A stretch of 64,000 nt of DNA from Sapria himalayana (GCA_029783825.1 JAREIK010018613.1:1-64000); one strand, 5' to 3'. Shown: positions 22,125-38,213, counted from the first letter of the stretch. Notes: generated by a model from the letters alone, not told the origin. Program-made: numbers and translations.

Positions 22125-25100
22125 CCTATAAACCATTAAATGCCTAAAAACATGTATCGCTAAACACCTATATGACAAAACCTTAAATACTTAAACTATT
22201 AAATTGGTATACATTAATAATAAATCATAATATCATTTTAATTTTTATTCAGTATAATTTTAAATTTTTATTTTAATTATTTATCAGTTTATTTTTATAG
22301 AAATATTAATTACGAAAAAAATTATTTGTGAGACAGATATAATTTAAATTAAACCGGTATATCCTAAATAATAAATAGTAAATCTCATTTTTTTTCATTA
22401 TAATTTTAATTATTCATTTTAATTATTTATTTGTTTATTTATATATAAATATTAATTACAAAATAAATTATGAGTTAGACAAATATAATTTATAGAAATT
22501 ATGTTTCATCTAAAAATATAGATAAACTTATTAAAAAAAATTCAAAAACAAAAAATTATTATATAGTAATATATTTTTTTTTGCTTCTGAGTCATTTTAT
22601 GTTTTGTAATTATATTTTAATTGATATCTATCTTATTAATAATAGATTATTAATTTATTTTTTGATCATTATTAGAATATTTATCACTAAAATTGTTTAT
22701 ATTGAATTTATATGACATATAAATATAATGATTATTATAACAAAATATTAAATTTTCTTTTTAAAAAAATTTAAAAATTATTATATTTTAAAAGGTTATA
22801 ACCTTTGAAAATATCAAAAAATAATTAAAATAAATTTTTTGTTATTTTTTTAAATAAAACATATAAACCACTTAATGCAGACACAGTTAAAACAGTATAC
22901 TCCTAAACCCCGTATCACCTAAATACAATAACAATTAATCCACTATATAATACATAATAATTAATAAATCTAATTTTTATTTCTATTTATTATAATTTTA
23001 AATATTTATTTAATTATTTATTAGTTTATTTTTATAGAAATATTTAATACAAAATAAATTATGAGTAAGATAAATATAATTTAAATAATTTTACTTATAA
23101 AAAAAGTGAAATTTAAAAATTAAAAATTATTATTCAGTAATATATTTTACTTTAATTTTGAATCAATTTGGGTTTTGTAAATAATTTTTATTTAATATCT
23201 ATCTTATTATTAATAGTTTATTAATTTAATTTTTGATCATTATTATAATAACTATCAATAAACTTGTTTATATTGAATTTATATGATGTATGATTATTAA
23301 TAATATTATATCTAAATATTGTATTCACCTTTTAGAAAATTTTAGATCTCAAAACATTTAAACTAGTATACATTAATAATAAATCATAAATCTCAGTTTA
23401 ATTTTTATTCAGTATAATTTTAAATTTATATTTTAATTATTTATCAGTTTATTTTTATAGAAATATTAATTACAAAAGAAATTATTAGTGAGACGGGTAT
23501 AATTTAAATAATTTATATTTCATCAAAAAAAATATAAGATTATAAAAATAGGAACAATTTTAAAAACAAAAATTTATTTTTTAGTAAAATATTTTATTTT
23601 GATTTTGTATAATTTTAGATTTTGCAATTATATTTTAAATTATATAATTCTTTTTAATAATAGTTTATTAATTATTTATTGATCATTATTATAATATCTA
23701 TTAACAAAATTATTTATATAGAGTTTACATTATATATAATTATTAATATTATTATAAATAAATATTATTTTCATATTAAAAAAAATTAAAAATTATTATA
23801 TTTTCAATGGTTATAACCTTTTAAATTAAAAAAAAACAAAAAATTAAATTTTTCGTTTTTTCATTATTTAAATAAAAACTATAAATCACTAATTGCATAA
23901 ACACTTAGATCACTAAACCCCAAAACACCTAAAAATCTAAACCATTAAAACTGTATATCTCGAATAATAAATAATAAATCTCACTTTTATTTGTATTCAT
24001 TATAATTTTAAATATTCATTATAATTATTTTTTAGTTTAATTTTATAGAATTATAAATTACAAAATATATTATGAGGAAGACAAATATAATTTAAATTAT
24101 ATACTTTTAAGAACAAAAAATATAAACTTATAAAATGAAGCAAAACATCAAAAACATTATTATTTAGTAATTTATTTTACTTTGATTTTGAATAATATCT
24201 AACTTATTTATAATAGTTTATTAATTTATTTTTTATCAATAATATAATATCTATAAATATAATTGTTTATATTGAATTTATATGATATATAATTTATATT
24301 ATTATCATAACTAAATATAGTATTCACATTTAATAAAATTTAAAAATTGTTATATTTTCAAAGGTTATAACATTCAAAAATAAGAAAAAATAACAAAAAA
24401 TAAATTTTTTGTTATATCATTATTTAAATAAAACTTATAAACCAATAAATACCTAAACACATAAATCTATAAACTTCTAAACCCTGAAGCCCCTAAATAC
24501 TTAAATCTTTAAACTCATAAACCTTAAATATAATTTAAATAATTTATTGAAATATTAATTACAAAATAAAATATGTGTGATACAAATATAATTTAAATAA
24601 TTTTTTTTAATCAAAAAAATATATAATCTCATAAAATGAGTCAAAAACTAAAAAAAAAAAATTTTTATTTAGAAATAAATTTACTTTGATTTTTAATCAT
24701 TTTAGTTTTTGTAATTAAATTTTAATTTATATCTATCATATTAATAATAGTTTATTAATTTATTTTTTGATAATTGATATAATATCTATCAAAAAAATTG
24801 TTTATATTTAGTGTATATTATATATTGTTATAATAATTATTATTATTAAATATTTTATTCACATTTTTAAAAAATTTTAAATTATTATATTTTCAAATGT
24901 TATAATCTTTGAAAATTTGAAAAAATATAAAAAATAATTTATTTGTTATTTCATTGTTTAAATAAAACCTATAACCCACTAAATGCCTAAATACTTAAAT
25001 GAATAACTTCTAAATCTTGAAAACCCTAAATAGATAATTTTTTCAATCAGATATATCCTAAATTATAAACAATAAATCTCATTTTAATTTTTTTCATTAT

Positions 25101-28100
25101 AATTTTAAATATTAATTTTAATTATTTTTTTGTTTATTTTTATATAAATATTAATTACAAAATAAATTATGACTAAGACAATTATAATTTATATAAATTA
25201 TTTTTCATCAAAAAAATATAGATAAACTTATTTTAAAAAAAATTAAAAACAAAAAATTATTATATAATAATATAATTTGCTTTGCTTCTGAATCATTATT
25301 GGTTTTGTAATTATATTTTAATTGATTTCTATCTTATTAATAATAGATTATTAATTTATTTTTTGATCATTATTAGAATATTTATCAATAAAATTATTTA
25401 TATTGAATTTATATGATATTTAAATATAATAATTATTATAACTAAATATTGAATTCACTTTTGGAAAAAATTTTAAAATTATTATATTTTCAAAGATTAT
25501 AACCTTTGAAAATGTGAAAAATAAAAAAAATATTTTTTTTGATATTTCATTGTTTAAATAAAACCTATAAACCACTAAATTTGTAAATACTTAATTCAAT
25601 AACTCCTAAATCTCTAAAACCCTAACTAATAAATAAAAATCCTTTTAAACCGGTAACCCTAAATAATAAATAATAAATCTCAATATTATTATTTTCTTTA
25701 TAATTTTAAATATTCATTTTAATTAATTATTTATTTATTTTTATATAAATATTAATTACAAAATAAATTGAGTTAGTCAAATATAATTTAAATAAATTAT
25801 TTTTCATTAAAATAAAAAATAATTTATTTTAAAACAAAAAAAAAATTCAAAACAACAAATTATTATATAGTAATATATTTTTCTTTCTTCTGAATCATTT
25901 TTATATAGTATTATATTTTTCATCTAAATATTATTATTTAGTAATATATTTTGATTTGATTTTGAATCATTGTGTTATATAAATATATTTTAATTATTAT
26001 TTTTATTTTTAATAATAGTTTATTAATTTAATTTTGATCATTATTATAATATCTATCATTAAAATTGTTTATATTGAATTTTTATGATATATAATTAGTG
26101 AGATTAATATAATTATACATAGTATTCACATTTCAAAAGATTTTAAAAATTAATTTATTTTTAAAGGATATAACCTTTGAAAATCAGAAAAAATCTAAAA
26201 AAAAGATTTTTTTTTATTTTTATTATATAAATAAAACCTATAAACCACTAAATGCCTAAAAACATAAATTGATAAACTCCTAAACGAAGAAACTCCTAAA
26301 TAATCAAACCATTAAATCGGTATACCACATATAATAAATCATAAATCTCATTTTAATTTGTATTCATTATAATTTTAAATATTCATTTTAATTATTTATT
26401 AGTTTATTTTTTATAGAAATATTAATCACAAAATAAATGAGATAGACAAATATAATTTTAATTATTTATTTTTAATCAAAAAAAATATAAGCTTATAAAA
26501 AGAAGTAAAAATTTAAAAATAAAAATGTATTATTTAGTATATATTTTACTTTGATTATGAATCATTAAATATAGGTTTTGCAATTATATTTTAATGGCTA
26601 TCAATCTTATTAATAAAAGATTATTAATTTATTATTTGATCATTTTTATCAAATTTAACAATAAAATTTTTATATTCAATTTATATGTCTTATAATTATT
26701 AAGATTATTATAACTAAATATTATATTTACATCGGAAAAAAATTTAAAAATTATTATATTTTCAAAGGTTATAACCTTCAAAAATGATAAAAATAATAAA
26801 AAAATTTTTTTATTATTTTATTATTTTAATAAAACTTATAAACCACTAAATGACTAAATATTTAAATATCTAGACTCCTAAACCCAAAAATCCCCTAAAT
26901 ACTTAAACCATTAAACCTATATAACCTATAAAATAAATAATAAATCTTATTTTTATTTGTATTCATTATAATTTTAAATATTCATTTTAATTATTTTTTA
27001 TTTTATTTTTATAGAATTATTAATTACAAAATAAATAATGAGTGAGACATATATAATTTAAATAAATTTTTTTATGAAAAAAAATAAGCTTATAAAAATA
27101 AACAAAATTTCAAAAATTTAAAATTTTATCTAGTAATATAATTTACTTTGATTTTGAATTATTTTGGTTTCTGCAAATATATTTTAATTAATATCTATCT
27201 TATTAATAATAGTTTATTATTTTATTTTTTGATCATTATAGTAATATATATTAATAATTTTTTATATATTGAATTTACAACAAATATAATTTTTAAGATT
27301 ATTATAACAAAGTATTGTATTCATATTTTATAATAATTAAAAAATTATTATATTTTTAAAGGTTATAACTTTTGATAATCACAAAAACTCATAAAAATAA
27401 TTTTTTTGTTATTTCTTTGATTAAATAAAACCTATAAACACCTAAATGTGTAAACATATAAATCAATAAACTCATTAACTACAAAAAAATTAAACAATTA
27501 AATAGGTATACCGTAAATAATAAATCATAAATCTCATTTTTATTTGTATTCATTATAATTTTAAATATACATTTTAATTATTTATTAGTTTATTTTTATA
27601 GAAATATAAATTAAAAAATAAATTATTATTGTGAAAATAAAATTTAAATATTTTATTTTCCAACAAAAAATATATAGGCTTATAAATGGATACAAAAATT
27701 TAAAAATTTAAAATTATTATTTCGTAAAATATTTAACTTTGATATTGAATCATTTTAGCTTTTGAAAATATATTTTAAACAATATTTTTCTTATTAATAA
27801 TTGTTTATTACTATTTTATGATCATTATTATAATATATATCAATAAAATTGTTTATATTGAATTTATATGATATATAATAATAATTATTATTATAACTTC
27901 ATATTATATTTGCTTGTTAAAAAAATTTAAAAATTATTATATTTTCAAAGGTTATAACCTTCAATAATGAGAAAAAATAACAAAATTAAATTTTTTGTTA
28001 TTTTATTTTTTATATAAAACCTATAAACTACTAAATGACTAAATTCTAAAATGACTAAACTCCTAAACCCTGAACCCCATAAATACTTAAAACATTAAAT

Positions 28101-30352
28101 TAGTATAGTCCAAATAATTTATCATAAATCTAATTTTTATTAGTATTCATTATAATTTTAAATATTCATTTTAATTATTTATCAGTTTATTTTTATAGAA
28201 ATATTAATTACAAAATAAAATATTAGTGCGACATATATAGTTTAAATAATTTATATATCATTAAAAAAATGATGATAAAAAAAGGAAAATTTTAAGAAAT
28301 AATTAATTATTATTTTGTAATATATCTCATTTTGATTTTGAATCATTTTAGATTTTACAATTATATTTTAATTTATATCAATCTTATAAATACTCATTTA
28401 TTAATTTATTTATTGATCATTATTATAATATATATCAATAAAATTATTTATATTGAGTTTACATTATATATAATTATTAAGATTATTATAACTAAATATT
28501 ATATTCACATTTAAAAAAATTAAAAATTATTATATTTTCAAAGGTTACAACCTTCAAAAATTAAAAATAATCAAAAAACTAAATTTTTTGTTTTTCCATT
28601 CATAAAATAAAAACTATAAATCAATAAAGGTCTAAACAATTAATTCACTAATGGTCTAAATAATTAAATAACTAAACTTATAAACCATAAAACACCTTAT
28701 TACTTAAACCATTAAACTGGTATATACTAAAAAATAAATAATAAATCTCAATTTTATTTGTGTTCATTATAATTTTAAATATTCATTTTAATTATTTATT
28801 AGTTTATTATTATAGAATTATAAATTACAAAATAAATTATGAGTAAGAAAAATATAATTTTGATAATTTATTTTTAATAACAAAAATATAAACATATAAA
28901 AAAAGAAAACATTAAAAAAAATTAATATTTAGTAATATATTTTACTTTGATTTGAATAAATTTACATTTTGCAAATACTTTTTAAATAATAACTATTTTA
29001 TTAATAATAGTTTATTAATTATTTTTGATCATTATTATAATATCTAGCAATGTAATTATTTATATTGAATTTAAATGACTTATATTTTGAAGATTATTAT
29101 AAATAAATATTATATTTACATTTGAAAAATATTAAAAAATTATTATATTTTCAAACGATATAACCTTCAAAAATTAGAAAAAATAAAATAAATAAATTTT
29201 TTGCAATATCATTGTTTAAATAAAACATATAAACCACTAAATCCCTAAACACTTAAATCTCTAAATTTTTTAACACAAAAGCACCTAAATACTTAAGCCT
29301 TTAAACTCGTAAACCTTAATTATAAGTTAAATAATTTATTAAAATATTAATTACAAAATAAATTATGAGTGATACAAATTTAATTTAAATAATTTATTTT
29401 TCATCAAAAAAAAATATAAGCTTATAAAAAGAAGTAAAAACTAAAAAAAATTATTATTTATTAATAAATTTTACTTTGATTTTGAATAATTTTAGGTTTT
29501 GCAATTATATTTTAATTTATATCTATCATATTAATAATAGCATATTAATTTATTTTTTGATAATTGATTTAATATCTATCAATAAAATTCTTTATATTTT
29601 GTTAATATTATATATAATTATATTGATTATTATTACAAAATATTGTATTCACATCTTTAAAAAATTTAAAATTATTTTATTTTCTAAGGTTATAACCTTT
29701 GAAATTGTGAGAAAATATCTAAAATAATTTTTTTGTTTTGTCATTATTTAAATAAATCCTATAAACCACTAAATGCTTAACCACTTAAATCAATAACTCC
29801 TAAATATATAAAACCCTAAAAAGATATTGCTTTTAAACTGGTATACCCTAAATAATATATAATAAATCTCAATATTATTTTTTTCATTATAATTTAAAAT
29901 ATTCATTTTAATTATTGATTCGTTTATTTTTATTAAATATTAATACCAATATAAATTATGAGTTAGACAAATATAATTTATATAAATTATTTTTCATCAA
30001 AAAATATAGATAAACTTATAAAAAGAAGAAAAAATTTCAAAAAAAAAATTATTTTATAGTAATATATTTTGCTTTCCTTCTGAATCATTTTTTTGTAATT
30101 ATATTTTAATTGATATCTATCTCATTAATAATAGAATATTAATTTATTTTATGATCATTATTAAAATATTTATCAATAAAATTATTTATATTGAATTTTT
30201 ATGAAATATAAATATAATGATTATTATAACTAAAAATTGAATTCACTTTTGAAGAAAATTTAAAAATTATTATATTTTCAAAGGTTGTAACATTTGGAAA
30301 AATCAAAAAATAATAAAAATAAATTTGTAGTTTATTTATTTTTTAAATAAAA
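22125..30352 (+). repeat. Rearranged HOR segment L3
   Basis: Fourteen monomers. The beta-alpha-beta start (22125, 22860, 23345) is scrambled and the third is cut short, lambda following directly at 23878. From 25564 to 26237 it repeats the nu'-zeta junction seen at 8364-9033. The monomer at 28020 starts like iota/kappa ('ctactaaatgactaaat') and ends like kappa ('ttaaattagtatagtcc') at normal length, so iota and kappa are fused. The same fused form is present in the right arm at 61122. Confidence 0.65.
28627..28674 (+). repeat. 24-bp duplication (three octamers) inside an octamer tract
   Basis: 'aaggtctaaac' at 28627 is echoed by 'atggtctaaat' at 28651, spacing 24 bp, in the lambda monomer starting at 28614. 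The added length equals exactly three octamers. It suggests that the octamer is the unit in which these tracts gain or lose length. Confidence 0.6.
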
Positions 30353-31612
30353 CCTATAACCACTAAATGCATACACAGTTAAATTAGTAAACTTCTAAAC
30401 CTTATAATGCCTAAATACATAAACCATTAAACCACTATATATTACTTAATAATTAAAATATCTAATTTTCATTTCTATTTATTATAATTTTAAATATTCA
30501 TTTTAATTTTTTATTAGTTTATTTTTATAGAAATATTTATTACAAAATAAAGTATGAGTGCGAGAAATATAATTTAAATAATTTATGTTTAATCAATAAA
30601 AGTATTTACCCTTATAAAATAAGTAAAAATTTAAAAATAAAAAATTATTATTATGTAATATATTTTACTTTAATTTTGAATCAATTTGGGTTTTGAAAAT
30701 ATTTTTTAATTAATATCTATCTTATTATTAATAGTTTATTAATTTAATTTTTGATCATTATTATAATATCTATGAATAAAATTGTTTATATTGAATTTAT
30801 ATGATATATAATTATTAATATTATTATAACTAAATATTATGTACACATTTCAAAAAATGTTAAATATTATTATATTTTCAACGGTTATGACCTATGAAAA
30901 TGAGAAAAAATTACAAATTTTTTTTATTATTTTATTGTTTAAATAAAATCTATAAACCGATAAATGCCTAAAAACATAAATCGCTAAACTCCTAAATGAC
31001 AAAACCTCTAAATACATAAAAAATTAAACTGGTATACATTAATAATAATTCATAAATTTTATTTTAATTTTTATTCAGTTTAATTTTAAATTTTTATTTT
31101 TATTATTTATCAATTTATTTTTAAAGAAATATTAATTACAAAATAAATTATTAGTTAGAAAGATCTAATTTAAATGAAACAGGTATACCCTAAATAATCA
31201 ATAATAAAACTTATTTTTTTTCATTATATTTTAAATATTCATTTTAATTATTTATTTGTATATTTTTATTTAAATATTAATTACAAAATAAATTATGAGT
31301 TAAACAAATATAATTTATATAAATTATTTTTAATCAAAAAAAAATATAGATAAATTTTTAAAAATGAATTTCAAAACAAAAACTCATTATATAGTAATAT
31401 ATTTTGCTTAGCTTCTAAATCATTTTAATATTTGTAATTATATTTTAAATGATATATATCTTATTAATAATAGATTATTAATTTATTTTTTGATCATTAT
31501 TAGAATATTTATCAATAAAAATGTTTATATGAAATTTATATGATATATAAATATAATGATTATTATGACTAAATATTATAATCACTTTTGAAAAAAAATT
31601 TAAAATTATTAT

Positions 31613-31640
31613 ATTTTCAAAGGTTATAACCTTTGAAAAT
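31613..31640. repeat. 28-bp perfect palindrome
   Basis: Same satellite dyad (half-site ATTTTCAAAGGTTA), perfect, before the delta tract at 31695. Confidence 0.9.
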
Positions 31641-33412
31641 GTGAAAAAAATAAAAAAAAATAATTTTATTTATTATTTCTTTGTTTAAATAAAACCGATA
31701 CACCACTAAATGCCTAAAGACTTAAATCACTAAACTACAAAATACCGATACCCATATATAAATAATCCTTTAAACCGGTATACACTAAATAATAATTAAT
31801 AAATCTCATTTTTATTCGTTTTCATTATAATTTTAAAAAATTATTTTGATTTTTTGTTTTTTATTTGTATATCTGTATTATTTATAAAATAAATAATGAG
31901 TTAAAAATATAATTTATAAAAATTATTTTTCATCAAAAAATAGATAAGCTTATAAAAAGAATAAAAATTGAAAAACAAATAATTATTATTTAGTAATATA
32001 TTTTGCTTTGCTTTTGAATCATTTTAGGTTTTGATATTATATTTTAAGTAATATCAATCTTATTCATAATAGATTTTTAATTTAATTTTTGATCATTATT
32101 ATAATATCTATCAATAAAATTATTTATATTGAATTAATATGATATATAATTATTATGATTATTATAAATAAATATTGTATTCACTTTTGATAAAAATTTA
32201 AAAATTATTATATTTTCAAAAGTTATAACCTTAAAAAAATGAGAAAAAATAATAAAAATAAATTTTTGGTTATTTTATTTTTTAAATAAAATCTATATAT
32301 CATTAAATGATTACTTACTTAAATTAGTAAGCTCATAAACCCCGAAACCCCTTAATACATATATCTTTTAATAGCTATATTCTACTTATTAAATAGTCAA
32401 TCTCATGTATATTTCTATTTATTATAATTTTAAATATTCATTTTAATTATTTATAGTTTAATTTTTTAGAAAAATTAATTCGAAATAAATTTCTAATGAG
32501 ACAAATAATATTTAAATAATTTATATTTAATAAAAAAATATATAAACTTAAAAAAATAAGGAAAAATTTAAAAACAAAAAATTATTATTTAGTAATATAT
32601 TTTACTTTGATTTTGAATGATTATATAAAAGTTTTGTAATTATATTTTAATTGCAATCATTCTTATTAAGAATAGTATATTAATTTATTATTTGAGCAAG
32701 TTTATAATATCTAACAATAAAATTATTTATATTCAATTTAAATGTCTTATAATTATTAAGATTATTATAACTAAATATTATATTTACGTTTGAAAAAAAT
32801 TTAAAAATTTATTATATTTTTAAAGGTTATAACCTTCAAAAATGATAATAAATCACAAAAATAATTTTATTATTATTTTATTATTTAAATAAAACTTATA
32901 AACCACTAAATGCATAAACATTTAAATCTCTAGACTCCTAGACCCCAAACCCCCCTATATACTTAAACAATTAACCCTATATAACCTAAATAATAAATAA
33001 TAAATCTCATTTTTATTTGTATTCATTATAATTTTAAATATTCATTTTAATTATTTTTTAGTTTATTTTTATTGAAATATTAATTACAAAATAAATAATG
33101 AGTGAGACATATAATTTAAATAAATTATTTTTTATGAAAAAAAATATAAGCTTATAAATATAAACAAAATTTAAAAAAATTAAAATTTTATTTTGTGATA
33201 TAATTTACTTTAATTTTGAATTATTTTGGGATCTGCAAATATATTTTAATTAATATCTATCTTATTAATAATATTTTATTAATTTATTTTTGATGATCAA
33301 AATAATATATATTAATAAAATTTTTTATATTGAATTTACATCAAATATAATTATTAAGATTATTATAACTAAGTATTGTATTCATATTTTAGAACTATTT
33401 AAAAAATATTAT

Positions 33413-33440
33413 ATTTTCAAAGGTTATAACCTTTGAAAAT
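33413..33440. repeat. 28-bp perfect palindrome
   Basis: Same satellite dyad, perfect, before the theta tract at 33492. Confidence 0.9.
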
Positions 33441-36400
33441 CACGAAAATTCATTAAAATAAATTTTTTGTTATTTCATTGATTAAATAAAACCTATAAAC
33501 ACCTAAATGTGTAAATATATAAATCAATATACTCATTAACCCCAAAACCACAATAAACATAAACCATTAAATAGGTGTGCCCTAAATAATTAATCATAAA
33601 TATCATTTTTTTAGTATTCATTATAATTTTATATATACATTTTAATTATTTATTAGTTTATTTTTATAGAAATATAAATTAAAAAATAAATTAATAGTGA
33701 GACAAATATAATTTAAATAATTTATTTTTCATCAAAAAATATATAAGCTTATAAATGGATACAAAAATTTAAAAATTTAAAATTAATATTTAGTAAAATA
33801 TTTCACTTTGATTTTGAATCATTTTAGGTTTTGCAAATATATTTTAAACAATATTTATTTTATTAATAATTGTTTATTAATCTTTTATATGATCATTATT
33901 ATAATATTTATCAATATAATTGTTTATATTAAATTTACATGATATATAATTATTAAGATTATCATAACTAAATATAGTATTCACATTTAAAAAAAATATA
34001 AAAATTGTTATAGTTTCAAAGGTTATATCCTTCAAAAATGAGAACAAATAACAAAAATTTTTTTTTGTTATTTTATTTTTTAAATAAAACCTATAAACTA
34101 CTAAATGCCTAAACACTTAAATCAGTAAATTCTTAAATCCCAAAACTCCTGAATATATAATATTTTAAACCTGTATTTTTTATCTTATTAATAATAGTAT
34201 ATATCTTATTAATATATTTTACTTTCATTTTGTATCATTTTAGGTTTTGCAAATAAATTTTATTTAATATCTTTCTTATTAATAATAGTTTATTAATTTA
34301 TTTTATTATCGTATCATATTATCTATAAAAAAATTATTTATATTGAATTTACATAATAAATAATTATTTAGATTATTATAACAAAATAATATTTTCACAT
34401 TTTAAAAAAATTTAAAAATTATTATGTTTTCAAAGGTTATAACTTTTGAAATTATGAAAAAATAAAATAATAAATTTTTTGTTATTAGATCTTTATAAAA
34501 AATTCATTAACCACAAAATACCTAAATCTTAATGACTAAACTATTATACCCCAAAGCCCATATATACATAAGCCTTTAAATTAGTATACTCTAAATAATA
34601 AATAATAAATCTCATTTTTATTAGTATTGATTATAATTTTAAATATTCGTTTTAATTATTTATCAGTTTATATTTATTAAAATATTAATTACAAATTAAA
34701 TTATTAGTGAGACGGATATAATTTAAATAATTTATTTTTCATCAAAAAAATATAAGATCATAAAAAGATGCAAAATTTTTAAAACAAAATATTATTATTT
34801 AGTAATTTATTTTAATTTAATTTTGAATAATTTTAGATTTTGCAATTATATTTTAATTTATATCTTTCTAATTAATAATAGTTTATTAATTTATTTATTG
34901 ATCATTATTATAATATCTATTAATAAAATTATTTATATTGATTTTACATTATATATAATTTTCAAGATTATTATAACTAAATATTATATTCACATTTAAA
35001 AAAAAATTAAAAATTATTATATTTTCGAAGGTTATATCCTTCTAAAATTACATAAAATAACATAAGGCATAAACACTTAAATGACTAAACCCCAAAACAC
35101 CAAAATACTTAAAACCATTAAACCTGTATATCCTGAATAATAAATAATAAATCTCAATTTTATTCGTATTCATTATGATTTTAAATATTTATTTTAATTA
35201 TTTATTTGTTTATTTTTATAGAATTATAAATTACAAAATAAATTATGAGGAAGACAAATATAATTTAAATAATTTTTTTTAATAACAAAAATATAAACTT
35301 ATAAAAAAAGAAAAATATTAAAAAAAATTATTATTTAGTAATATATGCATTGATTTTGAATAAATTTAGATTTTGCAAATATATTTTAAATAATATCTAT
35401 CTTATTAATAATAATTTATTAATTTATTTATTGATCATTATTATAATATCTAGCAATGTGATTATTTATATTTAATTTAAATGACTTATATTTATTATGA
35501 TTATTATAACAAACTATTATATTTACATTTGAAAAAAATTTAGACATTTTTATATTTTCAAAGGTTATAACCTTCAAAAATTAGAAAAAAAAATAAAAAT
35601 AAACTTTTTGTTATATCATTGTATAAATAAAACTTATAGACCACTAAATGACTAAACACTTAAATCTATAAACTTCTAATCACAAAAGCACCTAAATGCT
35701 TAAAACTTTAAACTCGTAAACCTTAAATATAATTTAAATAATTTATTTTTCATCAAAAAAACATATAAGCTTATAAAAAGAAGCAAAAACTAAAAAACAA
35801 AAATTATTATTTGGTAATAAATTTTACTTTGATTTTGAATAATTTTAGGTTTTGCAATTATATTTTAATTTATTATATCATCTTAATAAAAGCATATTAA
35901 TTTATTTTTTGATAATTTATATCATATCGATCAATAAAATTGTTTATATTTAGTTTATATTATATATAATTATAAGGATTATTATTATTACTAAACTACT
36001 AAATGCCTAAACACTTAAGTTAATAACATCGAAAATTGAAAACCCTAAATAGATAATCCTTTAAAACTGGTATACCCTAAATAATAAATAATAAATCTCA
36101 ATATAATTTTTTCATTATAATTTAAAATATTAATTTTAATTATTTATTCATTTATTTTTATTAAATAGTAATTAGATTTTAAATTATGAATTAGACAAAT
36201 ATAAATTATATAAATTAATTTTTATCAAAAAATATAAATAAACTTATAAAAAGCAGAAAAAATTTCAAAACAAAAATTTATTATATAGTAATATATTTTG
36301 CTTTACTTCTAAATCATTTTAGGTTTTGTAATTATATTTTAATTGATATCTATCTTATTAATAATATATTATTAATTTATTTTTTGATCATTATTAGAAT

Positions 36401-37606
36401 ATTGAATTTATATGAAAGATAAATATAATGATTATTATAACTAAATATTGAATTCACTTTTGAAAAAAATTTAAAAATTATTATATTTTCGAATGTTATA
36501 ACATTCGAAAATATCAACAAATAATAAAAATAAATTTTGTGTTTATTTATTTATAAAATAAAACCTATAACCACTAAATGCATACATAGTTAAATCTGTA
36601 AACAACTAAACCTCGTAATGCCTAAATACATAAACCATTAAACCATTATATACTACTTAATAATCACTAAATATAATTTTTATTTCTATTTATTATAAGT
36701 TAAATTTTTATTTTAATTATTAATTAGTTTATTTCTATAGAAATATTTATTACAAAATAAATTATGAGTGCGAGATTTATAATTTAAATAATTTTTTTTA
36801 ATTAATAAAAGTATTTATGCTTATATAATAAGTAAAAATTTAAAAATTAAAAATTATTATTAAGTAATATATTTTACTTTAATTTTGAATCAATTTGGGT
36901 TTTGTAAATATTTTTATATTAATATCTATCTTATTATTAATAGTTTATTAATTTAATTTTTGATCATTATTATAATATCTATCAATAAAATTATTTATAT
37001 TGAATTTATATGATATATAATTATTAATATTATTATACCTAAATATTATATACACATTTCAAAAAATTTTAAATATTATTATATTTTCAAAGGTTATGAC
37101 CTATGAAAATGAGAAAAATTACAAATTTTTTTTTATTTTATTGTTTAAATAAAACCTATAAATCACTAAATGCCTAAAGCATAAATCGCTAAATTCCTAA
37201 ATGACAAAACCTCTAAATACTTAAATAATTAAACTTGTATACATTAATAATAAATCATAAATTTCATTTTAATTTTTATTCAGTTTAATTTTAAATTTTC
37301 ATTTTAATTATTTATCATTTTATTAAATAGAAATATTAATTACAAAATAAATTATTCATTAAAAAGATCTAATTTAAATTTAACCGGTATACCCTAAATA
37401 ATAAATAATAAAACTCATTTTTTTTCATTATAATTTTAAATATTCATTTTTATTATTTATTTGTATATTTTTATATAATTATTAATTACAAAATAAATAA
37501 TGAGTTAAATAAATATAATTTATATAAATTATTTTTCATCAAAAAATTAAAAATAAACTTTTTAAAAGAAAAAAATTTCAAAACAAAAAATTATTATATA
37601 GTAATA

Positions 37607-38213
37607 AGAGGAGCTTTACTTTATCTCTATTATGTCTCATCAAATTTATGTTGAATCACTCGGCTATCAAAGGTAATTTGACTTATGTATGCTAACAGAC
37701 TAAACCAAAGTTGTACCCCTATTTGTTGAAATAGCTAGTTGTTGAGGATGCTATTTATATTGATTATGGTAATTTCTTCTAAAATATCTCTAATGCACAC
37801 ACTCAAAGCAATTTTTTTAAAACATAGTTCACATTTAAAAAAATAACCACCTTGTAGCCTATCTGAACAAACTAGCCCAAGGGTGGTTTGAGCAGGGCAA
37901 GAAGTATGGGCTCTCTTTCAATCAAGAATCAAAAAATTTGTTTTATCGGCATGTCGAAGCCTTTTTTTAATATCCTCATGGATATGAAAAGTATCATTTC
38001 TTTCTTTTTATATTAAATGAGTTTTGTATGCAAGCTCCCATATCCCAGAAAGGTGTAAATGAATCATATTCAAATGTATAAAAGGTTTTAATCATTTCTC
38101 AAAATATTAGTCTTGCATATTGACACTTGAGGTCACAAATCAAAGGAAAAGGCCTTAGTGATATTTCCAATCCCCAAAATTTTAGCTATAGAAAGTTATA
38201 AAGAGTAGTACCC
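37607..38213. other. Non-satellite island, unclassified left part
   Basis: About 600 bp without the satellite modules and with more balanced composition, starting where the left array breaks off. No open frame of useful length and no motif I recognise. Phrases such as 'caaactagcccaagggtgg' and 'gggcaagaagtatgggctc' (about 37870-37915) look like remnants of formerly coding or transposon sequence, but I cannot assign them. Confidence 0.5.

Larger units (their letters stand above)
30353..36563 (+). repeat. Best forward HOR copy (11 monomers, 6.21 kb)
   Basis: Order alpha (30353), beta (30949), delta (31695), epsilon (32292), eta (32895), theta (33492), iota-short (34090), kappa (34500), lambda (35065), mu (35633), nu (35995, truncated), then the next alpha at 36564 and beta at 37155. 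Alpha-to-alpha is 6,211 bp and beta-to-beta 6,206 bp, so two successive HOR units are in register. Compared with the right-arm copy it lacks only zeta. Confidence 0.8.
21884..37606 (+). repeat. A+T-rich satellite array, left arm part 2 (forward)
   Basis: Continuation of the forward array. Octamer-tract anchors lie at about 22125, 22860, 23345 (truncated), 23878, 24434, 24968, 25564, 26237, 26835, 27431, 28020, 28614, 29227, 29758, 30353, 30949, 31695, 32292, 32895, 33492, 34090, 34500, 35065, 35633, 35995 (truncated), 36564 and 37155. Class order is beta alpha beta(truncated) lambda mu nu nu' zeta eta theta iota/kappa-fusion lambda mu nu, then a clean HOR from 30353. The array stops abruptly at 'gtaata' (37606), inside the body that normally continues 'tattttgctttgc'. 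The last few hundred bases show more deletions than the interior, for example the truncated tract near 35995 and a loss near 36395. Confidence 0.95.
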
